Shown piece after piece: positions 26,987 to 36,762 of a DNA stretch of 64,000 bases. The position numbers and the translations under genes were made by a program. The notes below the pieces were generated by a model. The model did no database searches. It was given only the letters and a program-made list of their open reading frames with translations, and had not been told where the DNA came from. Position 1 is the first letter of the stretch. Every line of letters starts with the position of its first letter. Origin of the DNA: Opitutaceae bacterium (lineage in GTDB: Bacteria; Verrucomicrobiota; Verrucomicrobiia; Opitutales; Opitutaceae); NCBI GenBank assembly GCA_015075305.1, contig JABTUS010000002.1, positions 62,001 to 126,000 on the forward strand, read 5' to 3'.

Positions 26987-27764
26987 AGTCCCGTCCTTTT
27001 CCCTTCGGGGCAAAGTGATCGTGCAGTTCGGCGGCACGGGCCTGCTCGGACGTGCGCTCGTGCAGGCGCTGGCCGCGGCCGACGCCACCACAATTGTCGC
27101 CTCCCGCAACCGTGCCTCGCTTGAGTCGCTCGCCGAGGCCCAGCGCACCGCGGGTCGCAGCGTCGCGATCGAGGAGGTCGACATCACCGCCGAGTCCTCC
27201 CTTCAGGCCCTGCGCGACCGTGTGCTCGGGGCGCACGGCCGGGTCGACGGCATCGTCTTTAATGCGGTGACGCGCGCAATGAAGGGCTACGACGACAGCC
27301 TCGCGTCCTGGGAGGCCTCCATGGCCACGAACGCGACAGGCTTTTTCTCCACGGTGCGCGTGTTCGGCGACGCCATGGCCGCGCGAAAAAGCGGCAGCAT
27401 CGTGAACATTTCCTCGATGATGGGCATGGTGGGCATGAATCCGCATCTCTACACCGGCATCTCGGGCGCGCCTCCGCCCGATTACTTATTCCACAAGGCC
27501 GGCATGATCAACCTCACGCGCTACCTCGCCTCCCACTATGGGGCATCCGGCGTGCGCGTGAATGCGGTGTCCCCCGGCGGAATCTACAACCCGGACAAGC
27601 CACAGGCCCCGGAGTTTCTCTCCCGCTACGCCCCGCAGACCATGCTCGGGCGCATGGCCCATGCGGAGGAGATCGGCGGCGCGGTCGTTTTTCTCCTCAG
27701 CGATGCATCGACCTACATCACCGGTGCAAACCTGCCCGTCGACGGTGGATACACCGCAAAATAG
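26979..27764 (+). CDS. SDR-family oxidoreductase
   Basis: 261 residues. Rossmann motif FGGTGLLG (17-24), SS at 145-146, Tyr169 and Lys173 in DYLFHK, and a C-terminal 'TYITGANLPVDGGY'. It resembles the SDR at 2456-3238 around the active site and C-terminus. Last gene of the operon, overlapping the aldolase by 8 nt. Sugar-acid dehydrogenase is the best guess. Confidence 0.86.
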   Translation: MPEVPSFSLRGKVIVQFGGTGLLGRALVQALAAADATTIVASRNRASLESLAEAQRTAGRSVAIEEVDITAESSLQALRDRVLGAHGRVDGIVFNAVTRAMKGYDDSLASWEASMATNATGFFSTVRVFGDAMAARKSGSIVNISSMMGMVGMNPHLYTGISGAPPPDYLFHKAGMINLTRYLASHYGASGVRVNAVSPGGIYNPDKPQAPEFLSRYAPQTMLGRMAHAEEIGGAVVFLLSDASTYITGANLPVDGGYTAK

Positions 27765-27765
27765 C

Positions 27766-27825
27766 GTGGCACGGGCTTCCAGCCCGCGATTCCCACCCAC
27801 ACAGGATGAAATCCTGTGCCGCCAC
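27766..27825. repeat. Intergenic double-hairpin repeat (GGGCTTCCAGCCC type)
   Basis: Two hairpins flanked by complementary GTGGC and GCCAC ends: CGGGCTTCCAGCCCG (27772-27786) and CACAGGAT-GAA-ATCCTGTG (27800-27818). An inverted copy of the first occurs at 29253-29267. Looks like a dispersed intergenic element of this lineage. Position directly after the SDR stop suggests it may also act as a transcript end. Confidence 0.6.
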
Positions 27826-27895
27826 CACATTCTCCCAAACAACTCCCGGTGGAATCGCCCCCCGTTTTCGTTCAAGAAACCAACAACCCAAAACC

Positions 27896-29131
27896 ATGAC
27901 CCCCGACACCCTCGCCAAGGAAGTCAGTCCGCGCGTTCGCGGGCTTTTCCTGAAAAATCTCGCGGATTTCCAGACGGAGCTCGCGCGCATTCATGCCGGC
28001 TTTGTTCCGGGCCTCGCGGTCTGGGAGCACCGCAAGGAGGCTCCCGTCTTCATTTTCCGCTCGATGCGTCGCGTGCAGGACCTGCGCAGCCGCGGCCGCG
28101 AACTGGGTGTCTCCTTCGCGGAGATGCACCTGAGCCAGGGCGTCGCCGGCCGCGAGCTGCTCGACAAACTCGCCGGGGCCCCCAACACGGCGGATGTGTT
28201 TCAGACGGCGATGATCGATGTTCCCTCAGCGCTCGTCGCTGCAATCGACGAATACCTGAAGCGCAACGACAACATCTACGACCTTCCCAGCATTCCCCTG
28301 CTCGAGTCTGATCGCGAAGAGCTGAAGGCCATGCGACAGTGGGCCGAGGCGGCGCTGCCTGTTCTCGCGGAAAAGACCGGCGAGTCCCCCACCGCTTCCT
28401 TTCGGCGGGAGGTGGCCGCACTCTGCGCCGGCCTGGGTGACACGCTCGTGCACCAGACCGCCCGCGCCGTCCCGGCCCTGCGCACCGGACGCAGGATCGG
28501 GCGGCTGCCGCTCGCGGACTCAAGGCTTCCCTTGGGATTCCGCCTGCTCGAGTTCGGACCGGATCCCATGCCGCAGGACAACACCTACAAGCATCGCGAG
28601 CGCTATCACGCCGTCAATTTCCTGCAGGAGGTGCAGGCAGCAGACTCCTGTGCATCCACGCTCTTCGACGCTCCCGACATGCCGTGGGATTTTCTTTTCG
28701 ATCTCAGCCGGCACTTCTGGGACGAGACCCGTCATTCGCTTTTCGGCGAAAAGAAGCTGCGTGAGCTCGGCTCAAGCGCGGCTGAGGCCGGACTTTCGAG
28801 CAAGGCCTACTCACTCCGCCAGACGCTCGCGCCCCACGATCGCTACGCCGCGCTGACGACGCAGGAGGCTGATGCATTTCCGGGCAAACACATAGGCCTG
28901 AAGGACTCGATCGAGAACAATGACAGTGTCAGCGCGATGGCATGGAGCTACGACATTTCCGACGAAACCCAGCACGTCCGCTTCGGCACCAAGTGGCTCC
29001 CTGTCATGATCGAGAAGATGGGCGAGCCGCGCAGTGTTGACCAGGTCAAGGCCGACGCCTGCGGCTGGAGGGAAAGCGTGCTCGCCCAGGTTTACAAACC
29101 CGCCGCCGACAGCTTCGCGAAGCGGCGCTGA
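27896..29131 (+). CDS. Ferritin-like DUF455-type protein
   Basis: 411 residues. Helical ferritin-like pattern with paired E-x-x-H motifs: HFWDETRHS and ISDETQHVRFG, plus Glu/His in 'HRERYHAV', that could bind a di-iron centre. This resembles the DUF455 family, whose function is not established. The start was set at MTPDTLAK (27896). It lies 131 nt after the SDR gene with a repeat between, so it may or may not belong to that operon. No signal peptide; cytoplasmic. Confidence 0.6.
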   Translation: MTPDTLAKEVSPRVRGLFLKNLADFQTELARIHAGFVPGLAVWEHRKEAPVFIFRSMRRVQDLRSRGRELGVSFAEMHLSQGVAGRELLDKLAGAPNTADVFQTAMIDVPSALVAAIDEYLKRNDNIYDLPSIPLLESDREELKAMRQWAEAALPVLAEKTGESPTASFRREVAALCAGLGDTLVHQTARAVPALRTGRRIGRLPLADSRLPLGFRLLEFGPDPMPQDNTYKHRERYHAVNFLQEVQAADSCASTLFDAPDMPWDFLFDLSRHFWDETRHSLFGEKKLRELGSSAAEAGLSSKAYSLRQTLAPHDRYAALTTQEADAFPGKHIGLKDSIENNDSVSAMAWSYDISDETQHVRFGTKWLPVMIEKMGEPRSVDQVKADACGWRESVLAQVYKPAADSFAKRR

Positions 29132-29252
29132 CGCGCGAAACTGTCGCGTCGTTCCCTCTGCCTCTTCCTCCGCGTGCTCCGCGGCTCCGCGTGAAATCTT
29201 TCCGATCTCCGACTTCTGCATTCCACCTTCCCATTGATCCTCAAGATGACTG

Positions 29253-29267
29253 CGGGCTGGAAGCCCG
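29253..29267. repeat. Inverted copy of GGGCTTCCAGCCC hairpin repeat
   Basis: CGGGCTGGAAGCCCG, the exact reverse complement of the hairpin at 27772-27786 and, like it, next to a GCCAC-type flank. Intergenic, between the DUF455 gene and uxuA. Confidence 0.65.
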
Positions 29268-29337
29268 AGCCACCCTTCTCTCGCTCTGTGCCCCGCGTGG
29301 ACACCTTTCCGGCGCTGTTTCGCGACACGCGTTCCCT

Positions 29338-29362
29338 GGTCACGACGGAGCGTGCCCCTCCA
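29338..29362. repeat. 25-bp dispersed intergenic repeat, copy 1
   Basis: Sequence beginning GGTCACGACGGAGCGTGCCC, matching 40232-40256 over all 25 bases. A degenerate reverse-complement copy occurs at 55056-55074 (GGGTGCGCTCCGTCGTGCC). All are between genes. The other bases of 29132-29396 hold nothing recognisable. Confidence 0.75.
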
Positions 29363-29396
29363 GTGTTGCTGGCATCCCCCTCCAGCAATCGCCCCT

Positions 29397-30602
29397 TCAG
29401 TAATCGACAAGTCCGCGTGAGATGCCGAACTGCAGTCCGCGCAGTTCGGACAACCCGCGGAGGCGCCCGATCAGCGGATATCCGGGGCACGCCGGGGCCG
29501 GGCGCTTGAAATCGTCGAGCATCACATGGCCGTGGTCCGGCCGGAAAGCCAGCTGCCAGTCGGCGCGGCCCTCGCGCTGCCGGACGGCCTGCTCCTCCAG
29601 CAGCGCACGCACAATCTCATACATGTCCACGCCGCCACCCAGATGGGTCGCCTCCATAAAAACCCCGTTCTCCCGCACCTCGACGCTGCGCAGGTGAACG
29701 GCGTGGATGCGCGGACCAAATCGCTTCACGATCCCGGCTAGGTCATTGTCCGCACGCACGCCCAGCGAACCCGAGCAGTAGCAGATGCCGTGCGCCGGTG
29801 ACGGATCCATCGCAATGATCTCCGCCAGGTCATGCTCGGTGGAAACAATGCGCGGCAGGCCTAGGACCGAAAACGGCGGGTCGTCGGGGTGAATCGCCAG
29901 CCGCACCCCGGCCTCCTCGGCGACCGGAGCCACCGCATTCAGGAAGTGTCTCAGATTCTCCCTCAGCCGGGCTGCATCGATCTGCGCGTAGGGTTCCAGC
30001 AGGGCCCGCAGGTCCCCGATGTCCAGGTTGAGCTGCACGCCGGGAAAAAGATTGAGCGTCTGCCGCGTGAACGCCTCCCGGTCCGCATCACTCAGCCCCT
30101 CCCAGAAAACCCTGGCCTTATCGACCTGCTCGCCGGTGAACGAGGACTCCGCGCCCGGCCTGCTCAGCGCGAAAAGATCGAAGGCGGCGAACTTCACCGG
30201 ATCGTAGAGCAGAGACTCCGCACCGTCCGGCAACCGGTGATGCAGATCCGTGCGCACCCAGTCGAGCACCGGCATGAAATTGTACACGACCACGGAAACA
30301 CCGGCGGCCCCAAGGCTGCGCAGGCTGGCTGTGTAGTTCTCGATGTGACGCTCATACCCGCCGGTGCGCGTCTTGATCGACTCATGAACCGGAAGCGACT
30401 CCACAACCCGCCACTCCAGGCCCGCGGCGGCGATCGCCGCCCGGCGCTTCTCGATCGCGTCCGCGCTCCACGCCTCGCCACAGGGGATCTCGTGCAGCGA
30501 GGAGAACACCGCCGTTGCGCCCGTCTGCCTGATCTCCTCGAGGCTGACGCTGTCCGCCGGCCCGAACCAGCGCATCGATTCCGCCATCAGGTTTTTCGTC
30601 AT
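29397..30602 (-). CDS. uxuA: Mannonate dehydratase UxuA
   Basis: 401 residues of the UxuA TIM-barrel family (EC 4.2.1.8), which removes water from D-mannonate to give 2-keto-3-deoxy-gluconate. Family landmarks are MRWFGPADSVSLEEIRQTGA at the start, 'SSLHEIPCGEAW', 'YNFMPVLDWVRTDL', 'LAIHPDDPPF', 'GICYCSGSLG', 'HLRSVEV' and 'FRPDHGH'. The order of His, Cys and Asp residues matches the metal site. It is transcribed after the uxuB-like SDR, 65 nt apart, giving a glucuronate/mannonate module. Start could also be the second Met (residue 6). Confidence 0.93.
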   Translation of the reverse strand: MTKNLMAESMRWFGPADSVSLEEIRQTGATAVFSSLHEIPCGEAWSADAIEKRRAAIAAAGLEWRVVESLPVHESIKTRTGGYERHIENYTASLRSLGAAGVSVVVYNFMPVLDWVRTDLHHRLPDGAESLLYDPVKFAAFDLFALSRPGAESSFTGEQVDKARVFWEGLSDADREAFTRQTLNLFPGVQLNLDIGDLRALLEPYAQIDAARLRENLRHFLNAVAPVAEEAGVRLAIHPDDPPFSVLGLPRIVSTEHDLAEIIAMDPSPAHGICYCSGSLGVRADNDLAGIVKRFGPRIHAVHLRSVEVRENGVFMEATHLGGGVDMYEIVRALLEEQAVRQREGRADWQLAFRPDHGHVMLDDFKRPAPACPGYPLIGRLRGLSELRGLQFGISRGLVDY

Positions 30603-30667
30603 GTGGAGAGCGCAGGCTGTTGCACCTTCGCCGAAGAAGTCGGGAGTCTTGCGTATTCAGTCGCTCA

Positions 30668-31516
30668 CTACACGCCCGAGAAGCACGAGAATCCGCCGTC
30701 GACGGGAATCACGGTGCCCGTGACAAAGGCGGAGGCGTCGCTGAGGAGGAAATGGATCGCGCCATGGAGCTCCCTCGCCTCGCCAAAGCGCTTGAACGGC
30801 GTCTTCGCCAGGACGGTCTGTCCGCGCGCCGTCGGCGTGCCGTCCTCATTGAGCAGAAGCCGGCGGTTCTGGTCGGCGATGAAGAACCCGGGCGCGATCG
30901 CGTTCACGCGCAAACCACCGCCGAACTTGGACGCAAGCTCCACCGCCAGCCACTTCGTGAAATTGTCGACCGCCGCCTTCGCGTTGGAATACCCCACCAC
31001 GCGGGTCAGCGCCTGGCTCGCCGCCATCGAGGAGAAATTGACGATGTTGCCCGCCTTCTGCGACGCAAAGGCCTTGGCGAAGACCAGCGAGGGAAGAACC
31101 GTGCCGTCGAGATTCAGCCCGAGCACCTGGCGGTAGGCGGCGACATCGAGATCGAGGAAGGTCTGCGTGGGCAGGATGACCGCACCCGGCTGGTTGCCTC
31201 CCGCCGCATTGACCAGCGCATCGATCCGACCGAACGTCGCAACCACCTCATCACGCACCTTCTCCAGCTCCGCGCGGTTCAGCACATCGCAGGAAAAGCC
31301 GGCCGTCTTTCCCGGGAGCCCGCGGGTGTCGCTCAGCGCCTTGTCGAGGCGCGTCTTGTCCCGGCCAAGGAACACCACGTTCGCCCCCTGCGCGGCGAGA
31401 TAACGCGCCGCGGATCCGGCGAGCACGCCCGTGGCGCCGGTGACAACGATCACGCGGCCCGCAATGTCGAAGAGAGAGGTGGAGGATGGGGAGGAAGTGG
31501 ACATCGCCCCTGTCAT
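30668..31516 (-). CDS. uxuB: SDR-type fructuronate reductase (UxuB-like)
   Basis: 282 residues, SDR family. TGATGVLAG (26-34), NAAGGNQPG (103-111), Ser162-163, Tyr176 and Lys180, and a distinctive C-terminal 'VDGGFSCFSGV'. The SDR-type mannonate oxidoreductase in Bacillus (YjmF/UxuB) shares this pattern, and the gene lies beside uxuA, so D-fructuronate to D-mannonate reduction is the best call. It is not the long-chain UxuB of E. coli. Confidence 0.82.
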   Translation of the reverse strand: MTGAMSTSSPSSTSLFDIAGRVIVVTGATGVLAGSAARYLAAQGANVVFLGRDKTRLDKALSDTRGLPGKTAGFSCDVLNRAELEKVRDEVVATFGRIDALVNAAGGNQPGAVILPTQTFLDLDVAAYRQVLGLNLDGTVLPSLVFAKAFASQKAGNIVNFSSMAASQALTRVVGYSNAKAAVDNFTKWLAVELASKFGGGLRVNAIAPGFFIADQNRRLLLNEDGTPTARGQTVLAKTPFKRFGEARELHGAIHFLLSDASAFVTGTVIPVDGGFSCFSGV

Positions 31517-31557
31517 ACCATCCTCGCGTAAATTGATAAGCCCAGAATTCTGGCGCG

Positions 31558-31567
31558 TTAAACGTTT
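31558..31567. promoter_or_regulatory. TTAAACGTTT near-palindrome, possible LacI-type operator
   Basis: AAACGTTT-centred palindrome in the divergent gap (31517-31726) between uxuB and the FAH gene. LacI-family operators often have such a centre (AAnCGnTT). This gap has no GTATAC site, hinting at different control from the rest of the island. Weak: one instance only. Confidence 0.3.
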
Positions 31568-31726
31568 CCCTCGCCGGACTCACTCCATGGCTCGCCAAAG
31601 ACCGCGAAACTATTCGCTTCTGAACCAATTTCCCGTGCGATCGTCTTCTTGCTTGGCTGGCGTTTATCCTCTTCCTTCACCCTTTCCCGTTTCCCGTTTC
31701 CCACCCATCAGACTCAATCCACCCTC

Positions 31727-32566
<840 letters not shown>

Positions 32567-32594
32567 GAACGATTCCTTCTTTTTCATCACCCGC

Positions 32595-34154
32595 ATGACA
32601 CTTCACGGCCAGCACCTGATCGCCAGCGCCCGCACGCGCGCCGGTTCACTCACGTTTCACGGCGTCAACGCATCCACCCAGGCGAACCTCGAACCCGCCT
32701 ACACCGAGGCGACGACCCAGGAAATCGGCAGCGCTTGCAGGGCTGCGGAGCAGGCCTTTCCTTCATTTTCAAACTCGACCGGCGGGGAGCGCGCCGCGTT
32801 TCTGGAGGCGATTGCCGCCGAGATCGAGGCATTGGGGGACGACCTGCTGCAGCGGGCTCACCAGGAAACCGGCCTGCCCCTGCCACGACTCACCGGCGAA
32901 CGTGCACGCACCTGCGCGCAACTGCGCCTGTTCGCAACCGTTGCCCGGGAGGGCAGCTGGGTCGACGCGCGCATCGATCCCGCCCAGCCGGATCGCAAGC
33001 CCCTGCCCCGCCCCGACGTGCGCCGCATGCTGCGTCCGCTCGGGCCCGTGGGCGTGTTTGGCGCGAGCAATTTCCCGCTCGCGTTCTCGGTCGGGGGAGG
33101 CGACACCGCATCCGCCTTCGCCACTGGCAACACGGTTGTCGTGAAGGCGCATCCCGCGCACCCGGGGACCTCCGAAATGGTCGCAGAGGCGATCACGCGC
33201 GCGGTCGCCCGATGCCAACTGCCGCCCGGAGTCTTTTCAATCATCCACGGACGCCAGCCGGTAACCAGCGTCGCACTCGTCCGGCATCCCTCCATTCAGG
33301 CTGTCGGCTTTACGGGTTCCCGCACCGCCGGCCGCGCGCTGTTCGATGCGGCCTGCACGCGTCCGCGTCCGATCCCGGTCTTTTCGGAAATGAGCAGCGT
33401 CAATCCGGTCTTCGTGCTGCCCGCGGCGCTGCGCGAGAACGGCGCTGCGATCGCCGAGGGACTCAAAAATTCCTTCACCCTCGGCGTTGGCCAGTTCTGC
33501 ACAAAGCCCGGCCTGGTTTTCGGAATCGCCTCGCCTGAATGGGAGACTTTTGTCGACACCCTGGGAAAGAGCGCGAAATCCGCCGCGCGAGGAACGATGC
33601 TCCACTCCGGAATCGCCACGGCATTCGAACACAGTCTCGACGAACTGAAAAAATACACCTGGGTCGTGCGCGAAGGCAACGCCGTGGCGCGGGTGTCGGC
33701 GGACCAATTTCGCACCGATCCGGATCTCGCCAAGGAGCGCTTCGGCCCGTTCACACTCGTGGTCACCGCCAAGTCATTCGAGGATCTGACCACCATCGCA
33801 GCAAACCTGGAGGGACAGCTCACGGGCACCATTCACGCGAGTGGATCCGATCTGCCTCAGGCGGCGACGCTCGTGAGCCTCCTCGAGCGCATCGCCGGCC
33901 GCGTGCTGATCAACGGCTTTCCCACCGGCGTCGAGGTGTGCCACGCCATGAATCACGGGGGCCCCTACCCCGCCAGCACCGATGCCCGCTTCACTTCCGT
34001 GGGCTCTGCCGCGCTGCTTCGTTTCGTGCGTCCGGTCTGCTACCAGGATTTGCCCGACTCGCTCCGCCCCGACGCCCTGAAGGACGCCAATCCGCTCGGT
34101 CTCCTCCGCCTTGTGAACGGCAAACCAACACACGAAGCCGTCAAACCGGCCTGA
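32595..34154 (+). CDS. 2,5-dioxovalerate (alpha-ketoglutarate semialdehyde) dehydrogenase
   Basis: 519-residue aldehyde dehydrogenase. [11 protein letters not shown] with Asn159, FTGSRTAG (239-246), Glu265 (FSEMSS) and nucleophile Cys302 (GQFCTKPG) give a complete active site. Long N-terminus and the '[21 protein letters not shown]' block fit the KGSADH class, which oxidises the semialdehyde to 2-oxoglutarate. 28 nt after the FAH gene and 13 nt before the dehydratase, so one operon. Confidence 0.9.
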   Translation: MTLHGQHLIASARTRAGSLTFHGVNASTQANLEPAYTEATTQEIGSACRAAEQAFPSFSNSTGGERAAFLEAIAAEIEALGDDLLQRAHQETGLPLPRLTGERARTCAQLRLFATVAREGSWVDARIDPAQPDRKPLPRPDVRRMLRPLGPVGVFGASNFPLAFSVGGGDTASAFATGNTVVVKAHPAHPGTSEMVAEAITRAVARCQLPPGVFSIIHGRQPVTSVALVRHPSIQAVGFTGSRTAGRALFDAACTRPRPIPVFSEMSSVNPVFVLPAALRENGAAIAEGLKNSFTLGVGQFCTKPGLVFGIASPEWETFVDTLGKSAKSAARGTMLHSGIATAFEHSLDELKKYTWVVREGNAVARVSADQFRTDPDLAKERFGPFTLVVTAKSFEDLTTIAANLEGQLTGTIHASGSDLPQAATLVSLLERIAGRVLINGFPTGVEVCHAMNHGGPYPASTDARFTSVGSAALLRFVRPVCYQDLPDSLRPDALKDANPLGLLRLVNGKPTHEAVKPA

Positions 34155-34167
34155 CTTCCGCGACCCC

Positions 34168-36111
34168 ATGCCAGCTGATCCGCTTTTCGATTCCGGCAAT
34201 GATGAGATCTATCGCCTGCGCACAACCGCGCCAGGCCCGACGGGCAGCCTGCCACTGGACGGTCCGCAACTGGCCGCCATGCCGAGCGGCGATCTCTTCG
34301 GCTGGACGCAGAACGCGGGCATGGGATGGAATCCGGCCCGGCTGCTCGGCCGGGAGTTTCTCATCCTGAGCACCCAGGGCGGAATCCGCGCGCCCGACGG
34401 CCGACCGATCGCGCTCGGGTTTCACACGGGACACTGGGAGGTCGGACTGCTCATGGAGGAGGCGGCGCGCGTTTTCTCCGCGTCCGGGGCGATTCCCTTC
34501 GCCGCGTACTGCAGCGATCCGTGCGACGGCCGGACCAACGGAACCGTCGGCATGCTCGACAGCCTCGCCTACCGGAACGACGCCGCGACTGTATTGAGAC
34601 GTCTGATACGCTCGCTGCCCACGCGCCGCGGCGTGATGGGCGTGGCCACCTGCGACAAGGGGCTTCCCGCCATGCTGATGGCCCTCGCGGGAACGCACGC
34701 GCTGCCGACGATTCTCGTGCCCGGCGGAGTCACCCTGCTCGCCGAGGGGGCCGAGGACACCGGGCTGGTCCAGACGCTGGCGACACGGTATGCGCGAGGT
34801 GAAATCTCCCTCGAGCACGCCGCCAACATGGGATGCCGCGCCTGCGGCTCGCCAGGCGGCGGCTGCCAGTTCATGGGCACGGCGGCCACCAGCCAGGTCG
34901 TCGCCGAGGCTCTCGGGCTCACCCTCCCCCACGGCGCGCTGAATCCGTCCGGCGCGGAGATCTGGCGCGATCTCGCCCGGCGCTCGGCGCTCGCCCTGAT
35001 GCAGCTCGAAAAGGCGCGTACGACGACCCGTGACATTCTCACCGACGACTCGATCCACAACGCCATGACGGCCCATGCCGCGATCGGAGGATCGACGAAC
35101 CTGGTCCTGCACGTGCCCGCAATCGCGCACGCCGCCGGACTGTCGCGCCCGACTGTTCACGACTGGATCCGGATCAACCGGTCCGTTCCCCGCCTGGTCG
35201 ACGTTCTGCCCAACGGACCGAAACACTACGCGACCGTGCAGGTGTTTCTCGCCGGCGGGGTGCCCGAGGTGATGCTCCATCTTCGCGACGCAGGCCTGCT
35301 CAGGCTCGATGCGCGAACCGTGACCGGCCTGCCGCTCGGCGAGAACCTCCTGTGGTGGGAAAAATCCGAGCGCCGCCGGCGCCTGCGCGATCTGCTCCAC
35401 AAGCTCGACGGCATCGATCCCGATCATGTCATCATGAATCCGGCCACAGCACGCAGCCGCGGGTTGAGCAGCACGATCACTTTCCTGCGCGGCAACCTCG
35501 CTCCGGAGGGCGCGCTCGTGAAAAGCACGGCGATAGCGCCCGAGCTGCTCGGCGCGGACGGCGTGTTTCGCCACGAGGGCCCGGCGCGCATCTTCACAAC
35601 CGAGGCCGCCGCCATCGCCGCCGTCAAGGCCGGCACCGTGGTGGCCGGCGACGTCATGGTGCTGGTGGGCATCGGCCCCGGCATCGGCATGCCGGAAACC
35701 TACCAGGTCACCGCCGCGCTCAAGTACACGAAGCACGGCGGGAACATCGCGCTCATCACCGACGGGCGCTTCTCCGGAGTTTCGACCGGCGCCTGCATTG
35801 GACACATCAGCCCGGAAGCCTGGGCCGGCGGCCCGATTGGAAAACTGCGCGAAGGCGATCGCATCCGACTGATCATCGACACGCGCTCCCTTGAAGGCAG
35901 CGTCGATGTCGTCTCGCTGGACGCGGCCGCCTTCAATGCACGCACGCGCCACCCCGACTTGAAACCGGATTCACGCGTGCCCGCCGACACGCGCCTGTGG
36001 GCGGCGCTGCAGAACGCAAGCGGAGGAAGCTGGGGCGGGAGCGTCTACGACGCCGACAGGATCGCCACGCTGCTCGAACGCGCGCTCGAGGCCGAAAAGC
36101 TCGCCCGGTGA
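34168..36111 (+). CDS. yjhG: YjhG/YagF-family D-xylonate dehydratase
   Basis: 647 residues of the IlvD/EDD superfamily, matching the E. coli YjhG length (about 650) and layout: '[15 protein letters not shown]', '[11 protein letters not shown]' with Cys119, 'CDKGLPA' with Cys162, and '[13 protein letters not shown]' with Cys223/226. These would bind a [Fe-S] cluster. The C-terminal half has '[14 protein letters not shown]'. It dehydrates D-xylonate, or a related aldonate, to 2-keto-3-deoxy-xylonate. Last gene of the Weimberg trio. Confidence 0.92.
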   Translation: MPADPLFDSGNDEIYRLRTTAPGPTGSLPLDGPQLAAMPSGDLFGWTQNAGMGWNPARLLGREFLILSTQGGIRAPDGRPIALGFHTGHWEVGLLMEEAARVFSASGAIPFAAYCSDPCDGRTNGTVGMLDSLAYRNDAATVLRRLIRSLPTRRGVMGVATCDKGLPAMLMALAGTHALPTILVPGGVTLLAEGAEDTGLVQTLATRYARGEISLEHAANMGCRACGSPGGGCQFMGTAATSQVVAEALGLTLPHGALNPSGAEIWRDLARRSALALMQLEKARTTTRDILTDDSIHNAMTAHAAIGGSTNLVLHVPAIAHAAGLSRPTVHDWIRINRSVPRLVDVLPNGPKHYATVQVFLAGGVPEVMLHLRDAGLLRLDARTVTGLPLGENLLWWEKSERRRRLRDLLHKLDGIDPDHVIMNPATARSRGLSSTITFLRGNLAPEGALVKSTAIAPELLGADGVFRHEGPARIFTTEAAAIAAVKAGTVVAGDVMVLVGIGPGIGMPETYQVTAALKYTKHGGNIALITDGRFSGVSTGACIGHISPEAWAGGPIGKLREGDRIRLIIDTRSLEGSVDVVSLDAAAFNARTRHPDLKPDSRVPADTRLWAALQNASGGSWGGSVYDADRIATLLERALEAEKLAR

Positions 36112-36124
36112 CCGCTCGCTTCCG

Positions 36125-36616
36125 CTACCAAGAGCGGGCGGTGTCATCCAGCATCTGCTGGAGCATGGGGAACCTGATTTCGCCGTAGTTCAGCGCATAG
36201 CGCAGTTTTCCGTCCCGAAAAACCCAGGTCGTGGGAGTCCAGGTGACGGGGAATCCCATGAAGGTCCTCATCATGTCCTCCTGCCTGCGCGAGCCGTTGG
36301 GATGCAGGAGAAGCTGAAAGTTCGCCTGCTTTCCAAGACCGTGACGAGCGAGCAGATCACGGCCGTCCTCGGTGTTCCAGATGGTCACAAAAACAAAATG
36401 CACCTTCGGGTTCGACGCGACAAAGCTGCTCCAGGCTCCATCTGCCAGTTCAGCGGCGCAGTTTGAACACCACGGCGCCCAGAAATGCACCACAGTGACA
36501 TCCTGTGAATGCGAAATTTCCGAAACCTGATTTTCGATCGGCAACCAGGCCGATTTTCCGGCGCGCAAGTCAAGGCCGGGGATCAGGAATAGCAGGGCAA
36601 GCAACAACCGATTCAT
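36125..36616 (-). CDS. TlpA-like thioredoxin-fold exported protein
   Basis: 163 residues from the chosen start: signal peptide MNRLLLALLFLIPGLDLRAG, then a thioredoxin domain with FWAPWCSNC (Cys50, Cys53) instead of the usual CGPC. Likely an extracytoplasmic disulfide or peroxide-related reductant. An ATG at 36652 would place 12 residues before the signal. Tail-to-tail with yjhG, 13 nt gap. Confidence 0.82.
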   Translation of the reverse strand: MNRLLLALLFLIPGLDLRAGKSAWLPIENQVSEISHSQDVTVVHFWAPWCSNCAAELADGAWSSFVASNPKVHFVFVTIWNTEDGRDLLARHGLGKQANFQLLLHPNGSRRQEDMMRTFMGFPVTWTPTTWVFRDGKLRYALNYGEIRFPMLQQMLDDTARSW

Positions 36617-36762
36617 GCCCGGATCATAGCTGGAGAGACTGAAAATCACCAACTGATTTCAACAGATGCGCCAATTCAGAAGCGTTTGCATTCGATGTCG
36701 CCCATTCCGCGTTTTGCCCTTGCCCGGCATGCATCGGCGGTTGCACTCAACGTCCTTCCCGC

